NCBI GenBank assembly: GCA_947290775.1
Contig: CAMYPM010000003.1
Coordinates: forward strand, 62,001-126,000
DNA: 64,000 nt
Source: an uncultured Bacteroidales bacterium
Lineage (GTDB): Bacteria > Bacteroidota > Bacteroidia > Bacteroidales > Porphyromonadaceae
Reading direction: 5' to 3'
In this document: positions 53,711-64,000 of the stretch, in pieces
Layout of the letters: every line of letters begins with the position of its first letter
Position numbering within the stretch: the stretch's first letter is position 1
The notes under the pieces: generated by a model
What the model was told of the DNA's origin: nothing
The model's database searches: none
The model's input: only the letters and a program-made list of their open reading frames with translations
Translations under genes and position numbers: made by a program

Positions 53711-56563
53711 TTACTTCTTATCAGCTTCTGTTTGATTGCTGCGTAGGATAAGTTCCAAGCGATTACCTGAGCTTATAATGGAGTTAAGCATATCGGTAAT
53801 GTCCTTCGTTGTAATGCTATTCAATGTAGCATCAAACGTATCTGCATAGTTCTTTCCAAAGAAGTGATAAAGCTTGAGCTGATTCAGCCAATACCCATTG
53901 TCACGAAGAGACTCTGCATGACGCTTTTTGATACTGGTAATTGACTTGTCGAAAGCTGCCTGATCAACGCCTTCTTTTACTATCTTGTCAAACTCTACAT
54001 AAACGACTTCATTCAAAGAAGCTGCTTTCAGCGGATCACAGATAAACTGTACAATCACAGATGCAGAACCTTCGGGGAATTCATCTACACTAACTCCGGC
54101 ATAAGGAGAGTATGTACCGCTCTCGCGCTCACGAATAGAAGCAATTAAGGTCTGATCCAGCACGTTGTTGAGAATCTCGCCCGTTAAGCTTGCCTTAAGG
54201 TCGTATTTGACAGCCCCTTGCAAGTGGTCAACAACTACTGCTGTCGGCGTATCAAAGTCCTTCTTGTACTCGATAGTCATCTGACCCTTACGAATATCCT
54301 CTTCCTTCTTGCGGTCCATCTTTGCAACAGCCTTGCCCTTTGGTATGCTACCGAGGTACTTAGCAATAAGCGGTTTAGCGGCTTCAATATCTACATTACC
54401 TACAATGTAATACTGGAATCCATTGGCAGAACCCAAACGCTCACGTACCATTTTGAGAGCCTTATTATAGTCGACAGCATTCAAATCAGCTTCTTTCAAG
54501 CTCTTATTACGTAAGCTATTATCGTAAAGGAGGTAAAGCATAGAGTCTTGCAAAGAAGACATAGGGTTACGCTCAACCATCTTCAAGTAAGAGATCTGCT
54601 TTTCTTTGTAAGCTTCAAAAGACTCAGTATCCTCATTCAAAGAAGTTTGATAGAGATACACGAGTTGAAGCATTGTTTCGAAGTCTTTGATTGTAGAAGC
54701 TCCGGAGATAGAGGTAGTAAAGTCGTTAATGCTTGCAGCTACGCTTGCGCTACGACCGGCAAGAACCTTTGTTAAGTCAGTTCTATTAAACTTACCCACC
54801 TTACTCAAGTTAGCTACATCACCCAATACATGGGTATGTAAGATATCATTAGGGGTAGTATAAAGGTAGTTACCTCCATGCGTAATACCGGAGAGACGAA
54901 TTTCGTCATCCTTGAAGTCTGTCGGCTTAATGTAAACAGTGATGCCGTTGTTCAGCTTAAGTTCGGTAGCACCAAACTTACCATTTTTCTTCTCGGAAAC
55001 AATCTTACCCCCCTTAAGAGGCTTGTCGATCAACGTCGTTGCGATAACCTCTTCCTTACGAGCTTCAATAGGCTCAGAAACTGTCTTGTTGTACAATGCA
55101 ATCATCTCCTCGGCAGTCGGATAGGTAAGTCCTTCCTTTTCAGGACCGGTAAGGTACATTACCAAATTCTTGCCGTCAGAAGAGATCAATTCCTTTACAT
55201 AGGCATTAATGTCAGCCAGAGTTAATGATTGTGCGTATTGCTCTACAATCATCTTTTCCATCTCAATACCGGGGATATATCCTCCGTTTAAAAAGTAGTC
55301 CTTGTACTCTTCTACGTAAGATGAGTTTGTTGTCTTCTCACGCTCATTGTAAAGGTCTTCGTAGCGCTTTAGAACATTTGTCTTAGCACGATCATATTCA
55401 CTCTGTAGGAAGCCGTACTGGTTAACCTCTTCAATTTCTTTTACCAAGGCTTTGAAAGCATCCTCCCATCCTCCATCCTTGGCTATTGCCATGAACTGAA
55501 AGGCATCTTTTGTCTTTACAAAGCCGAGCATCTCGCCACGGGATGCACTGGCGTGCATAAAGGGAGCATTGGGCTTTCTGACAATCTCACGGAAACGCTC
55601 TCCAAATATAGTGCTCACAATGAAGTCTGCATAGTTCATAGCTGCTCCAAGGATAGTACCTCTTTGTTCGCGAGGCATTGGATCATGCTTAAACATGATG
55701 GCCAGTTCTGTCGTTGTAGCCTCCTTATCAGTAGCGATAGCAGCAATAGGAGTTGCATTGTCTGCTACAGGTACAAAATAGCGTTCTGCCGGATTTTCTC
55801 TCTTGGGTATATCGGCAAAGTATTCCTTGATTTTTGCTTCTACGTAGTCGGGATCCAAGTCACCAACAATGATAATACCTTGCAAATCAGGACGGTACCA
55901 TTTGTGGTAGAAATCACGAATAGCTTTGTGTTCAAAGTTGTCAACTACTTCCATCGTACCGATAGGTAAGCGGTTGGCATACTTATTATTAGGGAGAATA
56001 ACGGGAAGGAGCTTCTTAAAGTTGCGAATACCTGCATTGTTGCTTATACGCCACTCCTCATGAATAACGCCACGCTCCTCGTCTATTTCACTGCCGAGCA
56101 GTTCAATATTGCTACTCCAGTCATGTAAGATAAGGATACAACTGTCAATTACCTCGTTTCCTTTATCGGTAGGAGCATCCATTACCGTATATACAGTTTC
56201 GTCAAACGCTGTATAAGCATTCAGGTCTGCACCGAAACGACAACCAATACGCTCTAAAAAGCCAATAAGGTTTTTACCGGGGAAGTTCTTTGTCCCATTA
56301 AATGCCATGTGCTCCAAAAAGTGAGCCAAACCCTGCTGGTTGTCATCTTCAAGGATAGAACCAACCTTTTGCGCAATGTAAAAGTGTGCACGTCCTTGGG
56401 GTTCTGTATTCTTGCGAATAATGTAGGTTAATCCATTGGGCAAAGTACCCATCTTAACAGCCGGATCAATTGGGAGTGACATGTTTTCCTGAGCCCCGGC
56501 CATAGTAGGCATCAGGAAAGTCGCTAATACGAGTAGCGGTGTCAATAGTTTTTTCAATCGCAT
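53711..56563 (-). CDS. Exported M16 zinc peptidase, two-unit form
   Basis: A 950-residue pitrilysin-family peptidase (PqqL-like). Signal peptide ~1-24 (ends MAGAQ), so it acts in the periplasm or at the envelope. Zinc motif HFLEH at 81-85 and the downstream ligand Glu in DEERGVIHEEW. It contains both active and inactive M16 units in one chain, unlike the 432-residue paralogue at 6193. Probable substrates are peptides taken up or released by secreted proteases. Own promoter and terminator. Confidence 0.94.
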   Translation of the reverse strand: MRLKKLLTPLLVLATFLMPTMAGAQENMSLPIDPAVKMGTLPNGLTYIIRKNTEPQGRAHFYIAQKVGSILEDDNQQGLAHFLEHMAFNGTKNFPGKNLIGFLERIGCRFGADLNAYTAFDETVYTVMDAPTDKGNEVIDSCILILHDWSSNIELLGSEIDEERGVIHEEWRISNNAGIRNFKKLLPVILPNNKYANRLPIGTMEVVDNFEHKAIRDFYHKWYRPDLQGIIIVGDLDPDYVEAKIKEYFADIPKRENPAERYFVPVADNATPIAAIATDKEATTTELAIMFKHDPMPREQRGTILGAAMNYADFIVSTIFGERFREIVRKPNAPFMHASASRGEMLGFVKTKDAFQFMAIAKDGGWEDAFKALVKEIEEVNQYGFLQSEYDRAKTNVLKRYEDLYNEREKTTNSSYVEEYKDYFLNGGYIPGIEMEKMIVEQYAQSLTLADINAYVKELISSDGKNLVMYLTGPEKEGLTYPTAEEMIALYNKTVSEPIEARKEEVIATTLIDKPLKGGKIVSEKKNGKFGATELKLNNGITVYIKPTDFKDDEIRLSGITHGGNYLYTTPNDILHTHVLGDVANLSKVGKFNRTDLTKVLAGRSASVAASINDFTTSISGASTIKDFETMLQLVYLYQTSLNEDTESFEAYKEKQISYLKMVERNPMSSLQDSMLYLLYDNSLRNKSLKEADLNAVDYNKALKMVRERLGSANGFQYYIVGNVDIEAAKPLIAKYLGSIPKGKAVAKMDRKKEEDIRKGQMTIEYKKDFDTPTAVVVDHLQGAVKYDLKASLTGEILNNVLDQTLIASIRERESGTYSPYAGVSVDEFPEGSASVIVQFICDPLKAASLNEVVYVEFDKIVKEGVDQAAFDKSITSIKKRHAESLRDNGYWLNQLKLYHFFGKNYADTFDATLNSITTKDITDMLNSIISSGNRLELILRSNQTEADKK

Positions 56564-56618
56564 AAATATCTTTCTAAAGTTGTATCTGTGTTCTTTCTTT
56601 TTTATTTGCCACTATGAG

Positions 56619-56626
56619 CAAAGGTA
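56619..56626 (-). promoter_or_regulatory. -7 box for the large M16 peptidase
   Basis: Minus-strand TACCTTTG fits TAnnTTTG, 55 nt before the ATG. Confidence 0.5.
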
Positions 56627-56652
56627 ATCAAAATCCGCATAATATAATGGGA

Positions 56653-58056
56653 TTATTTATGTATTTCCTTTCTGCAAAACAATGAAGTAATCACACAAAT
56701 AAGCATAAGAACAAGTGAGATCCTCATCACTGTATAGGTACTATGGGTAGTGTCAACTGAGGAGGTCCCCGGTATTAGTGTAGCTACAAGCATAGCCATG
56801 CTGAGACCGGTAGATTGACCGATTTGTCTCATAGAGGCAAGCATGGCGGAGGCTGTACCGGCTTTATCCTTGGATACAGATCCCATAAGCATAGACACAT
56901 TGGGAGATAAGAAAACACCAAACCCACAACCCATACATAGTTCTGCCACAACAATATACCATATCGGTGTATGCTCGTGGATCAGAGCGAGCAATATAAA
57001 CCCACACATCATAATAAAGCTTCCGATGAGTACTACTTTGTGTTCGCCTATTTTGTCACTCCAAATACCTGCGAAGGGAGAAAGTAACATCATAGCAAGT
57101 GGTTGACTCATAAGGACAAGACCGGTTAGGTGAGAAGGGAGGCCGGCTGAGCGTTGTAGCCAAAAGCTAAGCATGTAATTTACCGTAAAGTCTGCTCCAT
57201 ACGCAGCCCATGCGGCAAGAGAAGCCAACAGAAAGCGTCTATTGTGTGTCAATAGATCTGTAGCGAGTATGGCATTATCTCTATGCCTTTCGTAGACAAA
57301 AAACAGGATCAGTAAGATAATAGCTACTGGGAGCAACAGTCGGGGAAGGATATCCTGGACAGTCCCGGAGAATGGTTCCGTATATGCAGAAAGACGTGTC
57401 AAACCCAAGATAAGCAGTGCAATAGCCGGAATGTAAATAAATGCCCCTATGTAATCATAGTGCTTTTGAGGTGTTTCTGCCCTATTAGTATTCCACAGTC
57501 CGACAGCTCCTAACAGAGTACCAAAGGCAATAAGTCCCACAATAAAGAAGAGATACCTCCATCCTAAGTAATTGATGATAAAGCCACCAAGGAGAGGACC
57601 GGCAAGTAACGAGAAAGAGACAGCACTTAGATTGATACCTATTACAAGCCCACGCTGACTATCGGGATAAGCTCGGGTCAGAATAGGAATGGCAGTAGCA
57701 TAGATAAGCGCTCCTCCCACACCTTTGACAATGCGAAAAGTGAGTAAGAAGGGAAGAGAGTGTGCCATAAAACAGAATAGATTAGCAATAGAAAAGAGTA
57801 GCAATCCCACAACAAATAGAGTGCCATGACTACGCCTATCTGCCATCTTGCCAAAAGGAATCAATAAGACTGCGCTAACGACAATATAGCTCAGAGCTAT
57901 CCATCCGGTCATATAGTTATCAAGTGATAGCTCGTGGGCTATCGAAGGCAGTGCAACTTGTACGGACGTGGAAATAAATGGGTTAAGCATGGACGCAAGG
58001 GTAGTGAGGAGTAGAATCACCCTTGGCGAATAGTGTAACTTACATAGTATAGGCAT
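56653..58056 (-). CDS. MFS exporter, DHA2 (14-helix) type
   Basis: A 467-residue transporter with about 14 hydrophobic segments, fitting the EmrB/QacA drug:H+ antiporters. The loop FGKMADRRSHGTLFVVG near 70 matches the MFS motif A, and RIVKGVGGALIYA near 110 matches motif B. Likely exports toxic or metabolic compounds; substrate unknown. No membrane-fusion partner is adjacent. Confidence 0.9.
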   Translation of the reverse strand: MPILCKLHYSPRVILLLTTLASMLNPFISTSVQVALPSIAHELSLDNYMTGWIALSYIVVSAVLLIPFGKMADRRSHGTLFVVGLLLFSIANLFCFMAHSLPFLLTFRIVKGVGGALIYATAIPILTRAYPDSQRGLVIGINLSAVSFSLLAGPLLGGFIINYLGWRYLFFIVGLIAFGTLLGAVGLWNTNRAETPQKHYDYIGAFIYIPAIALLILGLTRLSAYTEPFSGTVQDILPRLLLPVAIILLILFFVYERHRDNAILATDLLTHNRRFLLASLAAWAAYGADFTVNYMLSFWLQRSAGLPSHLTGLVLMSQPLAMMLLSPFAGIWSDKIGEHKVVLIGSFIMMCGFILLALIHEHTPIWYIVVAELCMGCGFGVFLSPNVSMLMGSVSKDKAGTASAMLASMRQIGQSTGLSMAMLVATLIPGTSSVDTTHSTYTVMRISLVLMLICVITSLFCRKEIHK

Positions 58057-58090
58057 AAGACCTGTAACTGTACATTTGTATTTGTTATAG

Positions 58091-58098
58091 CAAAGGTA
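58091..58098 (-). promoter_or_regulatory. -7 box for the MFS gene
   Basis: Minus-strand TACCTTTG fits TAnnTTTG, 35 nt before the ATG. Confidence 0.5.
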
Positions 58099-58258
58099 GC
58101 TTTTTACAAGACTTTGAATAACTTCTTAGCCTATGAGCATCATTCTCGGCAGCATACCTCTAAAGTAGGAAACAGGCTCCTTTATATTTCTTATCCCCTT
58201 TTTAGTTCTTCGTACCGTATTCGCCTAAAGCTATTGTGTTTCTATGCCGTGAAATAGC

Positions 58259-58266
58259 TACTTTTG
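58259..58266 (+). promoter_or_regulatory. -7 box for leuS
   Basis: TACTTTTG fits TAnnTTTG, with TTG at 58234-58236 (22-nt spacing). It excludes the in-frame start at 58264. Confidence 0.6.
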
Positions 58267-58293
58267 CACTCGGTTAGCATAGGAAAGTGCACA

Positions 58294-61074
58294 ATGGAGT
58301 ATCGATTCAGTGAGATAGAAGCCACTATACAGGCAGCGTGGCACAAAGAAAATATATACAAAGTAGAAGAAGATGCTGCGAAGCCGGCGTACTACGTCTT
58401 GGATATGTTTCCATATCCCTCCGGTGCTGGTCTTCACATGGGGCATCCATTGGGATATACAGCCTCCGATATTTTCGCACGCTACAAACGCCTTAAAGGC
58501 TTTTCGGTGCTCCATCCGATGGGATTTGATGCCTTTGGGCTTCCTGCAGAACAGTACGCTATCCAGACGGGGCAGCATCCGGCTGAAACTACTCGTATCA
58601 ATAGTGAACGTTACAGAAAGCAATTGGATCGAATAGGCTTTAGCTTTGATTGGTCAAGGCAGGTTGTAACTTCGGATCCATCCTACTACAAATGGACTCA
58701 GTGGGTTTTCTCTCAACTCTTTGAGTATTACTACGACACGAAAGAAGAAAAGGCAAAGCCCATCAAAGAACTAATAGCCCATCTTGAAAAGTATGGCACA
58801 AAAGGTTTGAATGCCTATTCAACCACAGCTCCGGAGATTGATAACGTCACTTGGAATCAATACGATGAAGCAGCTAAAAGTAACTTTTTGATGCATTACC
58901 GATTAGCTTACTTAGGCGAATCAATGGTTAACTGGTGTCCGGAATTGGGCACTGTACTGGCAAATGATGAAGTAAGCGAAGGAATAAGCATACGCGGTGG
59001 ATATCCTGTCATACAACGCAAGATGACTCAGTGGTGCCTGCGTATTTCTGCTTATGGAGAGCGTCTTTTGAAAGGATTGGAAGACTTAGAGTGGACCGAT
59101 GCCCTAAAGGAAACACAGCGCAATTGGATTGGACGTTCTGAAGGTGCGGAATTACATTTCCAAGTACAGGGTACAGACAAAGACATTGCGGTATTCACTA
59201 CCCGAATAGATACCATTTACGGAGTTTCTTTTCTCGTTTTGGCGCCCGAGCATGAATTAGTTGATACTATCACAACTGACTCTGCACGTGCTGAAGTGGA
59301 CGCTTACATTGCAGATACCAAACGTAAGACAGAACGAGAGCGTATGGCAGATCGTCGCATCAGTGGAGCTTTTACAGGGGCTTATGCTTTACATCCACTA
59401 ACAAGAGAAGCCTTGCCCATATGGATTGCTGACTATGTATTAGCAGGATATGGAACAGGTGCAGTAATGGCTGTAGCTGCTCACGACACACGAGACTTTG
59501 CTTTTGCTCGTCACTTTAACTTACCCATTCGCCAAGTAATTTGCGCTGATGGAGAAGAGCCTACGAGTACCTCGGGATGGGAGGATGCCCAAACTGCTAA
59601 AGAGGGGCATTTAGTAAATTCAGATCAATACAATGGTTTGTCGGTAAAGGAAGCCACACAGCAGCTTTTGGATCTTGTTGAAGAGAAGGGTATCGGTAAG
59701 CGTCGCATTACCTATCGGTTGCGTGATGCGATCTTTAGCCGGCAGCGTTATTGGGGAGAGCCATTTCCTATTTACTACAAGGATCATATTCCCCATTTAC
59801 TTTCTAACGATAAATTACCACTTGAATTACCACCTATTGATAGCTACAAACCTACTAAAGAGGGCATTCCCCCATTGGGAAGGGCTAAAAACTGGTGTAC
59901 GGAAGAAGGCTATCCCTTTGAGTTGAGCACTATGCCGGGCTTTGCCGGCAGCAGTGCCTATTACTTACGCTATATGGATCCGCACAACGAGGCTGCTCTC
60001 GTTGGGGAAAAAGCAAATGAGTATTGGCGGCATGTGGATCTTTATATAGGAGGTACAGAGCACGCTACAGGACACCTACTATACAGTCGCTTCTGGTGCA
60101 TGTTCTTGTATGACTTGGGCTTGGTTTGTGAAGCAGAGCCGTACAGGAGACTGGTAAATCAAGGAATGATACAAGGGAAGAGCTGTTTTGTATATCGCAT
60201 AAAGGATACTAACCGCTTTGTTACATTGTCCCAAAAAGATAAATATGAAACAACTGCTATTCATGCAGATATCAATTTAGTGAAAGATGGCTGCTTAGAT
60301 ATAGAAGCATTTAGAGCTTGGCGACCTGAATTTGAGAATGCTGAGTTTATTCTTGAAGCAGACAATACGTATCATTGCGGTACAGCTATTGAAAAGATGA
60401 GTAAGTCCATGTATAACGTGGTCAATCCTGATGATGTAATTGATCAGTACGGAGCTGATACGCTGAGACTTTACTTAATGTTTTTAGGACCGCTTGAGCA
60501 GAGTAAGCCTTGGGATACGAAAGGTATAGAGGGAGTACATCGCTTCTTAAAGCGTTTAATGGGTCTTTTTTGGAAAGATGAAGAATGGATAGTTACGAAT
60601 GAGAAAGCCTCTTCTGAGTCACACAAGACCCTGCATAAGCTGATTAAAAAAGTAGGGGAGGATATAGAATCCATTTCTCTTAATACAGCCGTGTCTGCCT
60701 TTATGATAGCACTCAATGAGCTTAGTGAGCAGCAATGTCATAGTACTGAGATATTGGAGCCTTTGCTTATCGTTCTCTCACCCTTTGCTCCTCACTTAAC
60801 AGATTGGCTTTATCGAAAATTAGGGCACGACAGCTCTATAGTGGTAGCTGAATGGCCTAAATATGATGAAAGCTTTCTTATAGAGTCTGAGATAACCTAT
60901 CCGATTAGCTTTAATGGCAAAGTAAGATTCAAGCTCGCTCTGCCCGCCGATAGTAGCAAAGAGCAAATCGAAACTGCTGCACTGTCCTCTCCGGAAGCTG
61001 CTAAATGGCTTGAGGGGAAGACACCACGAAAGGTAATAGTAGTGCCCGGCAGAATAGTAAATATAGTGATCTAG
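58294..61074 (+). CDS. leuS: Leucyl-tRNA synthetase
   Basis: A 926-residue class I synthetase charging tRNA-Leu. HIGH-type motif HMGHPLGY near residue 49; CP1 editing domain with the conserved TTRIDTIYG and the [10 protein letters not shown] region; KMSKS in EKMSKSMYN near 700; C-terminal anticodon-binding region. I start at the ATG at 58294, because the in-frame codon at 58264 lies in the promoter. The YitT gene follows after 53 nt. Confidence 0.97.
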   Translation: MEYRFSEIEATIQAAWHKENIYKVEEDAAKPAYYVLDMFPYPSGAGLHMGHPLGYTASDIFARYKRLKGFSVLHPMGFDAFGLPAEQYAIQTGQHPAETTRINSERYRKQLDRIGFSFDWSRQVVTSDPSYYKWTQWVFSQLFEYYYDTKEEKAKPIKELIAHLEKYGTKGLNAYSTTAPEIDNVTWNQYDEAAKSNFLMHYRLAYLGESMVNWCPELGTVLANDEVSEGISIRGGYPVIQRKMTQWCLRISAYGERLLKGLEDLEWTDALKETQRNWIGRSEGAELHFQVQGTDKDIAVFTTRIDTIYGVSFLVLAPEHELVDTITTDSARAEVDAYIADTKRKTERERMADRRISGAFTGAYALHPLTREALPIWIADYVLAGYGTGAVMAVAAHDTRDFAFARHFNLPIRQVICADGEEPTSTSGWEDAQTAKEGHLVNSDQYNGLSVKEATQQLLDLVEEKGIGKRRITYRLRDAIFSRQRYWGEPFPIYYKDHIPHLLSNDKLPLELPPIDSYKPTKEGIPPLGRAKNWCTEEGYPFELSTMPGFAGSSAYYLRYMDPHNEAALVGEKANEYWRHVDLYIGGTEHATGHLLYSRFWCMFLYDLGLVCEAEPYRRLVNQGMIQGKSCFVYRIKDTNRFVTLSQKDKYETTAIHADINLVKDGCLDIEAFRAWRPEFENAEFILEADNTYHCGTAIEKMSKSMYNVVNPDDVIDQYGADTLRLYLMFLGPLEQSKPWDTKGIEGVHRFLKRLMGLFWKDEEWIVTNEKASSESHKTLHKLIKKVGEDIESISLNTAVSAFMIALNELSEQQCHSTEILEPLLIVLSPFAPHLTDWLYRKLGHDSSIVVAEWPKYDESFLIESEITYPISFNGKVRFKLALPADSSKEQIETAALSSPEAAKWLEGKTPRKVIVVPGRIVNIVI

Positions 61075-61127
61075 AGCAACCTTAACGACTAAATCGAAAT
61101 AAAGGATAATACAATTTAATTCACAAT

Positions 61128-62123
61128 ATGGGAATAAGTACTAAGTTACCGTCAGAAAGCGGTTCTGCTTGGCGTGTGATACGCGAGCTTATCATTATCT
61201 TCATTGGCGTGGTTAGTTACACCTTTGGGTGGACTGCGTTCATTCTTTCTCAGAATATTACATCAGGTGGATTGGCTGGTGTTACAACAATTATTCAGTT
61301 AGCAACTAATATACCTGCCACTATTCCATACTACATTATCAATGGAGGACTTCTTATATTGGCTCTTGTTTTCTTGGGATGGAAGTTCTCTGTACGTACC
61401 GTGATCGGTGTTGGTATGCTATTTCTCACCATTCCTATTGGACAGGCACTCTTTACCGACCCGGTGGAGCAAGCAGTTGTGTATGAGAATATTTGGCCTT
61501 TTTTAAGAGAATCTATACCTAATGTAGGTCCCTTACTTACTGAAACAGAACCCTTCGCTGCGCTTATGATCGGTGCTGTAATGTGTGGTATCGGGCTAGG
61601 TTGCGTATTCTCTGTAAATGGTAGTACGGGAGGAACTGATGTGATTGTAGCTATTATCAATAAGTACAAAAACATCTCTTTGGGGCGTGCCATGATCATC
61701 GTAGATGCCATCATCGTAATATGCGGGAGTGTGGTTAGCCACTACTTTGGTCCTCAGTACGAGTGGTCTGAAGCACTTGGAAAGCTTGCTTTCTCAGTGG
61801 TAGAGATCGTAGTTACTGCCACTACTATGGACTTCTTCCTCAATAGTAACAAACAGAGTGTGCAGTGCTTTATCAGCAGCCTTAAATATGAAGAGATTAG
61901 CGATGCGATCATAAATCGTCTTCACCGAGGGTGCACCATAATTGAAGCACAAGGCGGCTATAGCAAGCAATCTGCCAAAGTGCTCATGGTAGTTGTACGG
62001 AAGAATATGCTAGTGCATATAATGGATATCGTTCGTGAAATAGATCCTAAAGCATTTGTTTCTCAAGCCGTAGTACACGGTGTTTATGGAGAAGGATTCG
62101 ATCCGATCAAACGTGAGAAATAA
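61128..62123 (+). CDS. YitT family membrane protein
   Basis: A 331-residue protein with about five to six membrane helices in the first ~240 residues (DUF161/YitT: GGLAGVTTI, NGSTGGTDVI) and a cytoplasmic DUF2179 domain near 245-325 (GYSKQSAKVLMVVVRK). Function unsettled; transport has been proposed for relatives. Same strand as leuS and the DUF2752 gene, with short gaps, so an operon is likely. Confidence 0.92.
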   Translation: MGISTKLPSESGSAWRVIRELIIIFIGVVSYTFGWTAFILSQNITSGGLAGVTTIIQLATNIPATIPYYIINGGLLILALVFLGWKFSVRTVIGVGMLFLTIPIGQALFTDPVEQAVVYENIWPFLRESIPNVGPLLTETEPFAALMIGAVMCGIGLGCVFSVNGSTGGTDVIVAIINKYKNISLGRAMIIVDAIIVICGSVVSHYFGPQYEWSEALGKLAFSVVEIVVTATTMDFFLNSNKQSVQCFISSLKYEEISDAIINRLHRGCTIIEAQGGYSKQSAKVLMVVVRKNMLVHIMDIVREIDPKAFVSQAVVHGVYGEGFDPIKREK

Positions 62124-62142
62124 GTGTAATCAACCCCAACAA

Positions 62143-62520
62143 ATGAAGAAGATGCTCTTAGTAGCCACTATGGCTGCTTTGAGCATTTTTTTCATTTATA
62201 TCTTATACAAGTATAATCCTTCTACTTCAGGATTCTATCCTCCTTGTCCTACTAAGTATTTACTAGGTGTAGAATGCCCGGGATGCGGTTCTCTTAGGGC
62301 TAGCCATGCACTGCTTCATGGGCGTATTGCTGAGGCGTGGCATCTAAATCCAATGCTGCTTCTTGCTATCCCTTTTATACTACTCCTGTTGTTTACAGGA
62401 ATCTTTCGGAGTCATAATAGGGTAATGGACCTTGTCTACAATAAGCTTAATAATCGTATTTCTCTAATTATAATTGCCTTCATCCTATTAGGGTGGGGCA
62501 TTTTGCGAAACTTCCTGTAG
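62143..62520 (+). CDS. DUF2752 membrane protein
   Basis: A 125-residue protein with three membrane helices and the DUF2752 core CPGCGSLRASHALLHG near 47-62. Function unknown. The ATG at 62143, 19 nt after the YitT stop, gives a basic start and a hydrophobic helix; longer in-frame starts overlap YitT and are less likely. Confidence 0.88.
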   Translation: MKKMLLVATMAALSIFFIYILYKYNPSTSGFYPPCPTKYLLGVECPGCGSLRASHALLHGRIAEAWHLNPMLLLAIPFILLLLFTGIFRSHNRVMDLVYNKLNNRISLIIIAFILLGWGILRNFL

Positions 62521-62551
62521 CTTTTCCCCGATAGACTCCTCTTAAGTGCTT

Positions 62552-64000
62552 TTAATTCGATACTTCACCATGTCGGGTAAGTATATCGTCAATCAGTTGC
62601 TGATAATAATTGTAGAAATGAATCCAATCGGCTTGTGATGCCAACTTCTTTGCTTGCAATGCCATTTGGTGCTTTTGAGAGATAGTAGGAATCATCTGAA
62701 AGTATTGTACTATATCGGCAACGAACTCTACAGCCTCCATATAGTTTTCATCATTACGCTCCACGACGGCAATACCTTTTGTCACATCTCCATTCGGTCT
62801 TCCCAATAGATCTGCCATTGCTAATCCAAAGCCTGACAAAGTGCTACTCACTGTAGGAACTCCTAATGCGATACTCTCATGCGGTGTATATCCCCATGGT
62901 TCATAATAGGAGGGGAAAAGAGTCAGATCACAGGCAGAGACAAAATCATAATAGGGGATATTGAAGATGCCGTCATTTCCATCTAAATAGCAGGGTATAA
63001 AAACCGGGTAAATAGGTGCCTTTTGACCATTGACTTTATAGAAGCGGATCAAAGCCTGAGTCAGCGTATCAGAGTCTGCATGATGGAGCCAATGGGTCAG
63101 GAAAGGGCATTGCATAGATTCTCCTATATCGTTTTGCACATCCTGAAGCATAGCTCTTAAATCTCCACGAGGCATAGCGACCCAAGCTGGTATGGCAAAG
63201 ATCATAACTAATGGCTTAGCGCACTTCTTAACGCTTAAGTTATAGAGCATATCAATGACTACATCAAAGCCCTTGTTGCGATATTCGTAACGTCCGGAAG
63301 TTAATGCCAGTAAGGAGTCTTTAGGTAAGTCCACCCCATACAGAGTAGCTACCACCTTGAGGATCTGCTGCCTTATAGAGTGGTGCTCTCTTTCCAAACG
63401 GAGATAATCACTATCCGAAAAAAGAGGAAATCCATTGGGAAGCACTACAGGCTTACGGCCAAAGAATTGTTGACACTCTTGCGCCGTTGTATCACTTACT
63501 GTCGCAAATTGGGTAGCAGTAAGAGCTGCTGCACGCTCTACGTAATGCTTTGCCTCTACATTAAGTTCTCGTGCCATTATATCGTTGTCATATTGCTCGA
63601 GGTAACGATAAAGCTCTTTCCCGTTACTTGCAATAGAGCGTCCTAATGTAGTGGCATGGGTTATAAAGATCGTGGGTAACGTAGGAGCTGAATGCTTCAG
63701 TCTAAGCAGAGCTCCACCAACAGTCCACTCATCGAAGATAGCCACCATGGGACGCCTCTTATAGTAGTAAGTATAAAGAGAGGCTATAACCTCTGCTACG
63801 CGTAAAGAGAAGGATAGTGCTTCGGGGTAGTCACCAAATCCTTTATCAGAGGGAATCCCATATTGCTCCCATAGTTTATAGTAGAAATGATGAAGTTCCT
63901 CTTGAGGTACTGAATAATCAACTAGTAAAACGGGCGGATTAGCCGAAGTACGCCATCTGCCTAATTTGAATTGAAAGGGTAGGACTGTTCGCTCTAACCA
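62552..64000 (-). CDS. Glycogen synthase, GT3-like, N-terminus outside window
   Basis: The frame is open to the right edge (482 codons visible), so the ATG at 63748 is internal. The sequence contains AIFDEWTVGGALL, ITHATTLGRSIA, a nucleotide-binding stretch with LPNGFP, and the catalytic C-terminal region FPSYYEPWGYTPHESIALG with the E-x7-E pair. This fits eukaryote-like GT3 glycogen synthases found in Bacteroidota, which use UDP- or ADP-glucose to extend glycogen. Convergent with the DUF2752 gene, 31 bp apart. Confidence 0.88.
   Translation of the reverse strand, partial: WLERTVLPFQFKLGRWRTSANPPVLLVDYSVPQEELHHFYYKLWEQYGIPSDKGFGDYPEALSFSLRVAEVIASLYTYYYKRRPMVAIFDEWTVGGALLRLKHSAPTLPTIFITHATTLGRSIASNGKELYRYLEQYDNDIMARELNVEAKHYVERAAALTATQFATVSDTTAQECQQFFGRKPVVLPNGFPLFSDSDYLRLEREHHSIRQQILKVVATLYGVDLPKDSLLALTSGRYEYRNKGFDVVIDMLYNLSVKKCAKPLVMIFAIPAWVAMPRGDLRAMLQDVQNDIGESMQCPFLTHWLHHADSDTLTQALIRFYKVNGQKAPIYPVFIPCYLDGNDGIFNIPYYDFVSACDLTLFPSYYEPWGYTPHESIALGVPTVSSTLSGFGLAMADLLGRPNGDVTKGIAVVERNDENYMEAVEFVADIVQYFQMIPTISQKHQMALQAKKLASQADWIHFYNYYQQLIDDILTRHGEVSN

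Overview
The window looks like chromosome of a Bacteroidota organism of the Porphyromonas type. The evidence is a cargo protein with a type IX secretion (T9SS) C-terminal sorting domain, a PorW/SprE-like T9SS lipoprotein, a fimbrillin-like lipoprotein, FeoA-FeoB fused in one chain, an S16 protein with a long acidic/basic tail, paired CCDC81-type HU domains, and many promoters of the Bacteroidota form TTTG-N~20-TAnnTTTG. It is mostly core genome. I see no insertion sequence, prophage, integrase or CRISPR array.

Layout. 2-4264: 3' end of a secreted T9SS protein and a convergent fimbrillin-like lipoprotein. 4619-16279 (+ strand): ung, rpsP, an M16 peptidase, a thioesterase, two tandem GYF_2-CD225 membrane proteins, a small secreted protein, a 5'-nucleotidase, a 7TM-HD phosphodiesterase, aroK, hsp20 and class I aldolase. 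A candidate minus-strand small RNA lies in the aroK-hsp20 gap. 16439-24371 (- strand): secA-yicC-gmk-umuD-umuC reads as one operon, preceded by a DUF4105/Lnb-type membrane protein. 25060-27802: tRNA-His, yigZ, rnhB, sufS and tRNA-Ala. 27834-32920 (-): aroA, a small Cys-rich membrane protein and porW. 33294-44170 (-): a TonB receptor with crcB, pta-ackA, dnaE, trxA, and a hemerythrin protein with a LuxR-type regulator. 44628-47323 (+): feoAB and its Cys-rich partner. 47331-58056 (-): nspC-ftsY-rimO-HU/LysM, msrAB, a large M16 peptidase and an MFS exporter. 58294-62520 (+): leuS, a YitT protein and a DUF2752 protein. 62552-64000 (-): a glycogen synthase running off the window.

Functional themes are protein export and surface display (SecA, FtsY, PorW, T9SS cargo, fimbrillin), DNA repair and replication (Ung, UmuDC, RNase HII, DnaE), acetate/ATP production (Pta-AckA), shikimate synthesis (AroK, AroA), iron and NO/oxidative stress handling (FeoAB, hemerythrin, MsrAB, thioredoxin, SufS), and translation (S16, RimO, LeuS, two tRNAs).

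The most unusual signal is non-coding. Six intergenic regions carry arrays of about four or five units held in exact 22-bp register (5340, 15110, 24800, 33008, 44418 and 52497). Five share a loose palindromic core AAAS-N8-(S)TTT, while each array has its own sequence. The sixth has the same pitch with alternating CACG/CGTG boundaries around poly-A/poly-T palindromes. I cannot assign these to a known family. The second notable signal is the candidate ~85-nt small RNA at 14040-14128.
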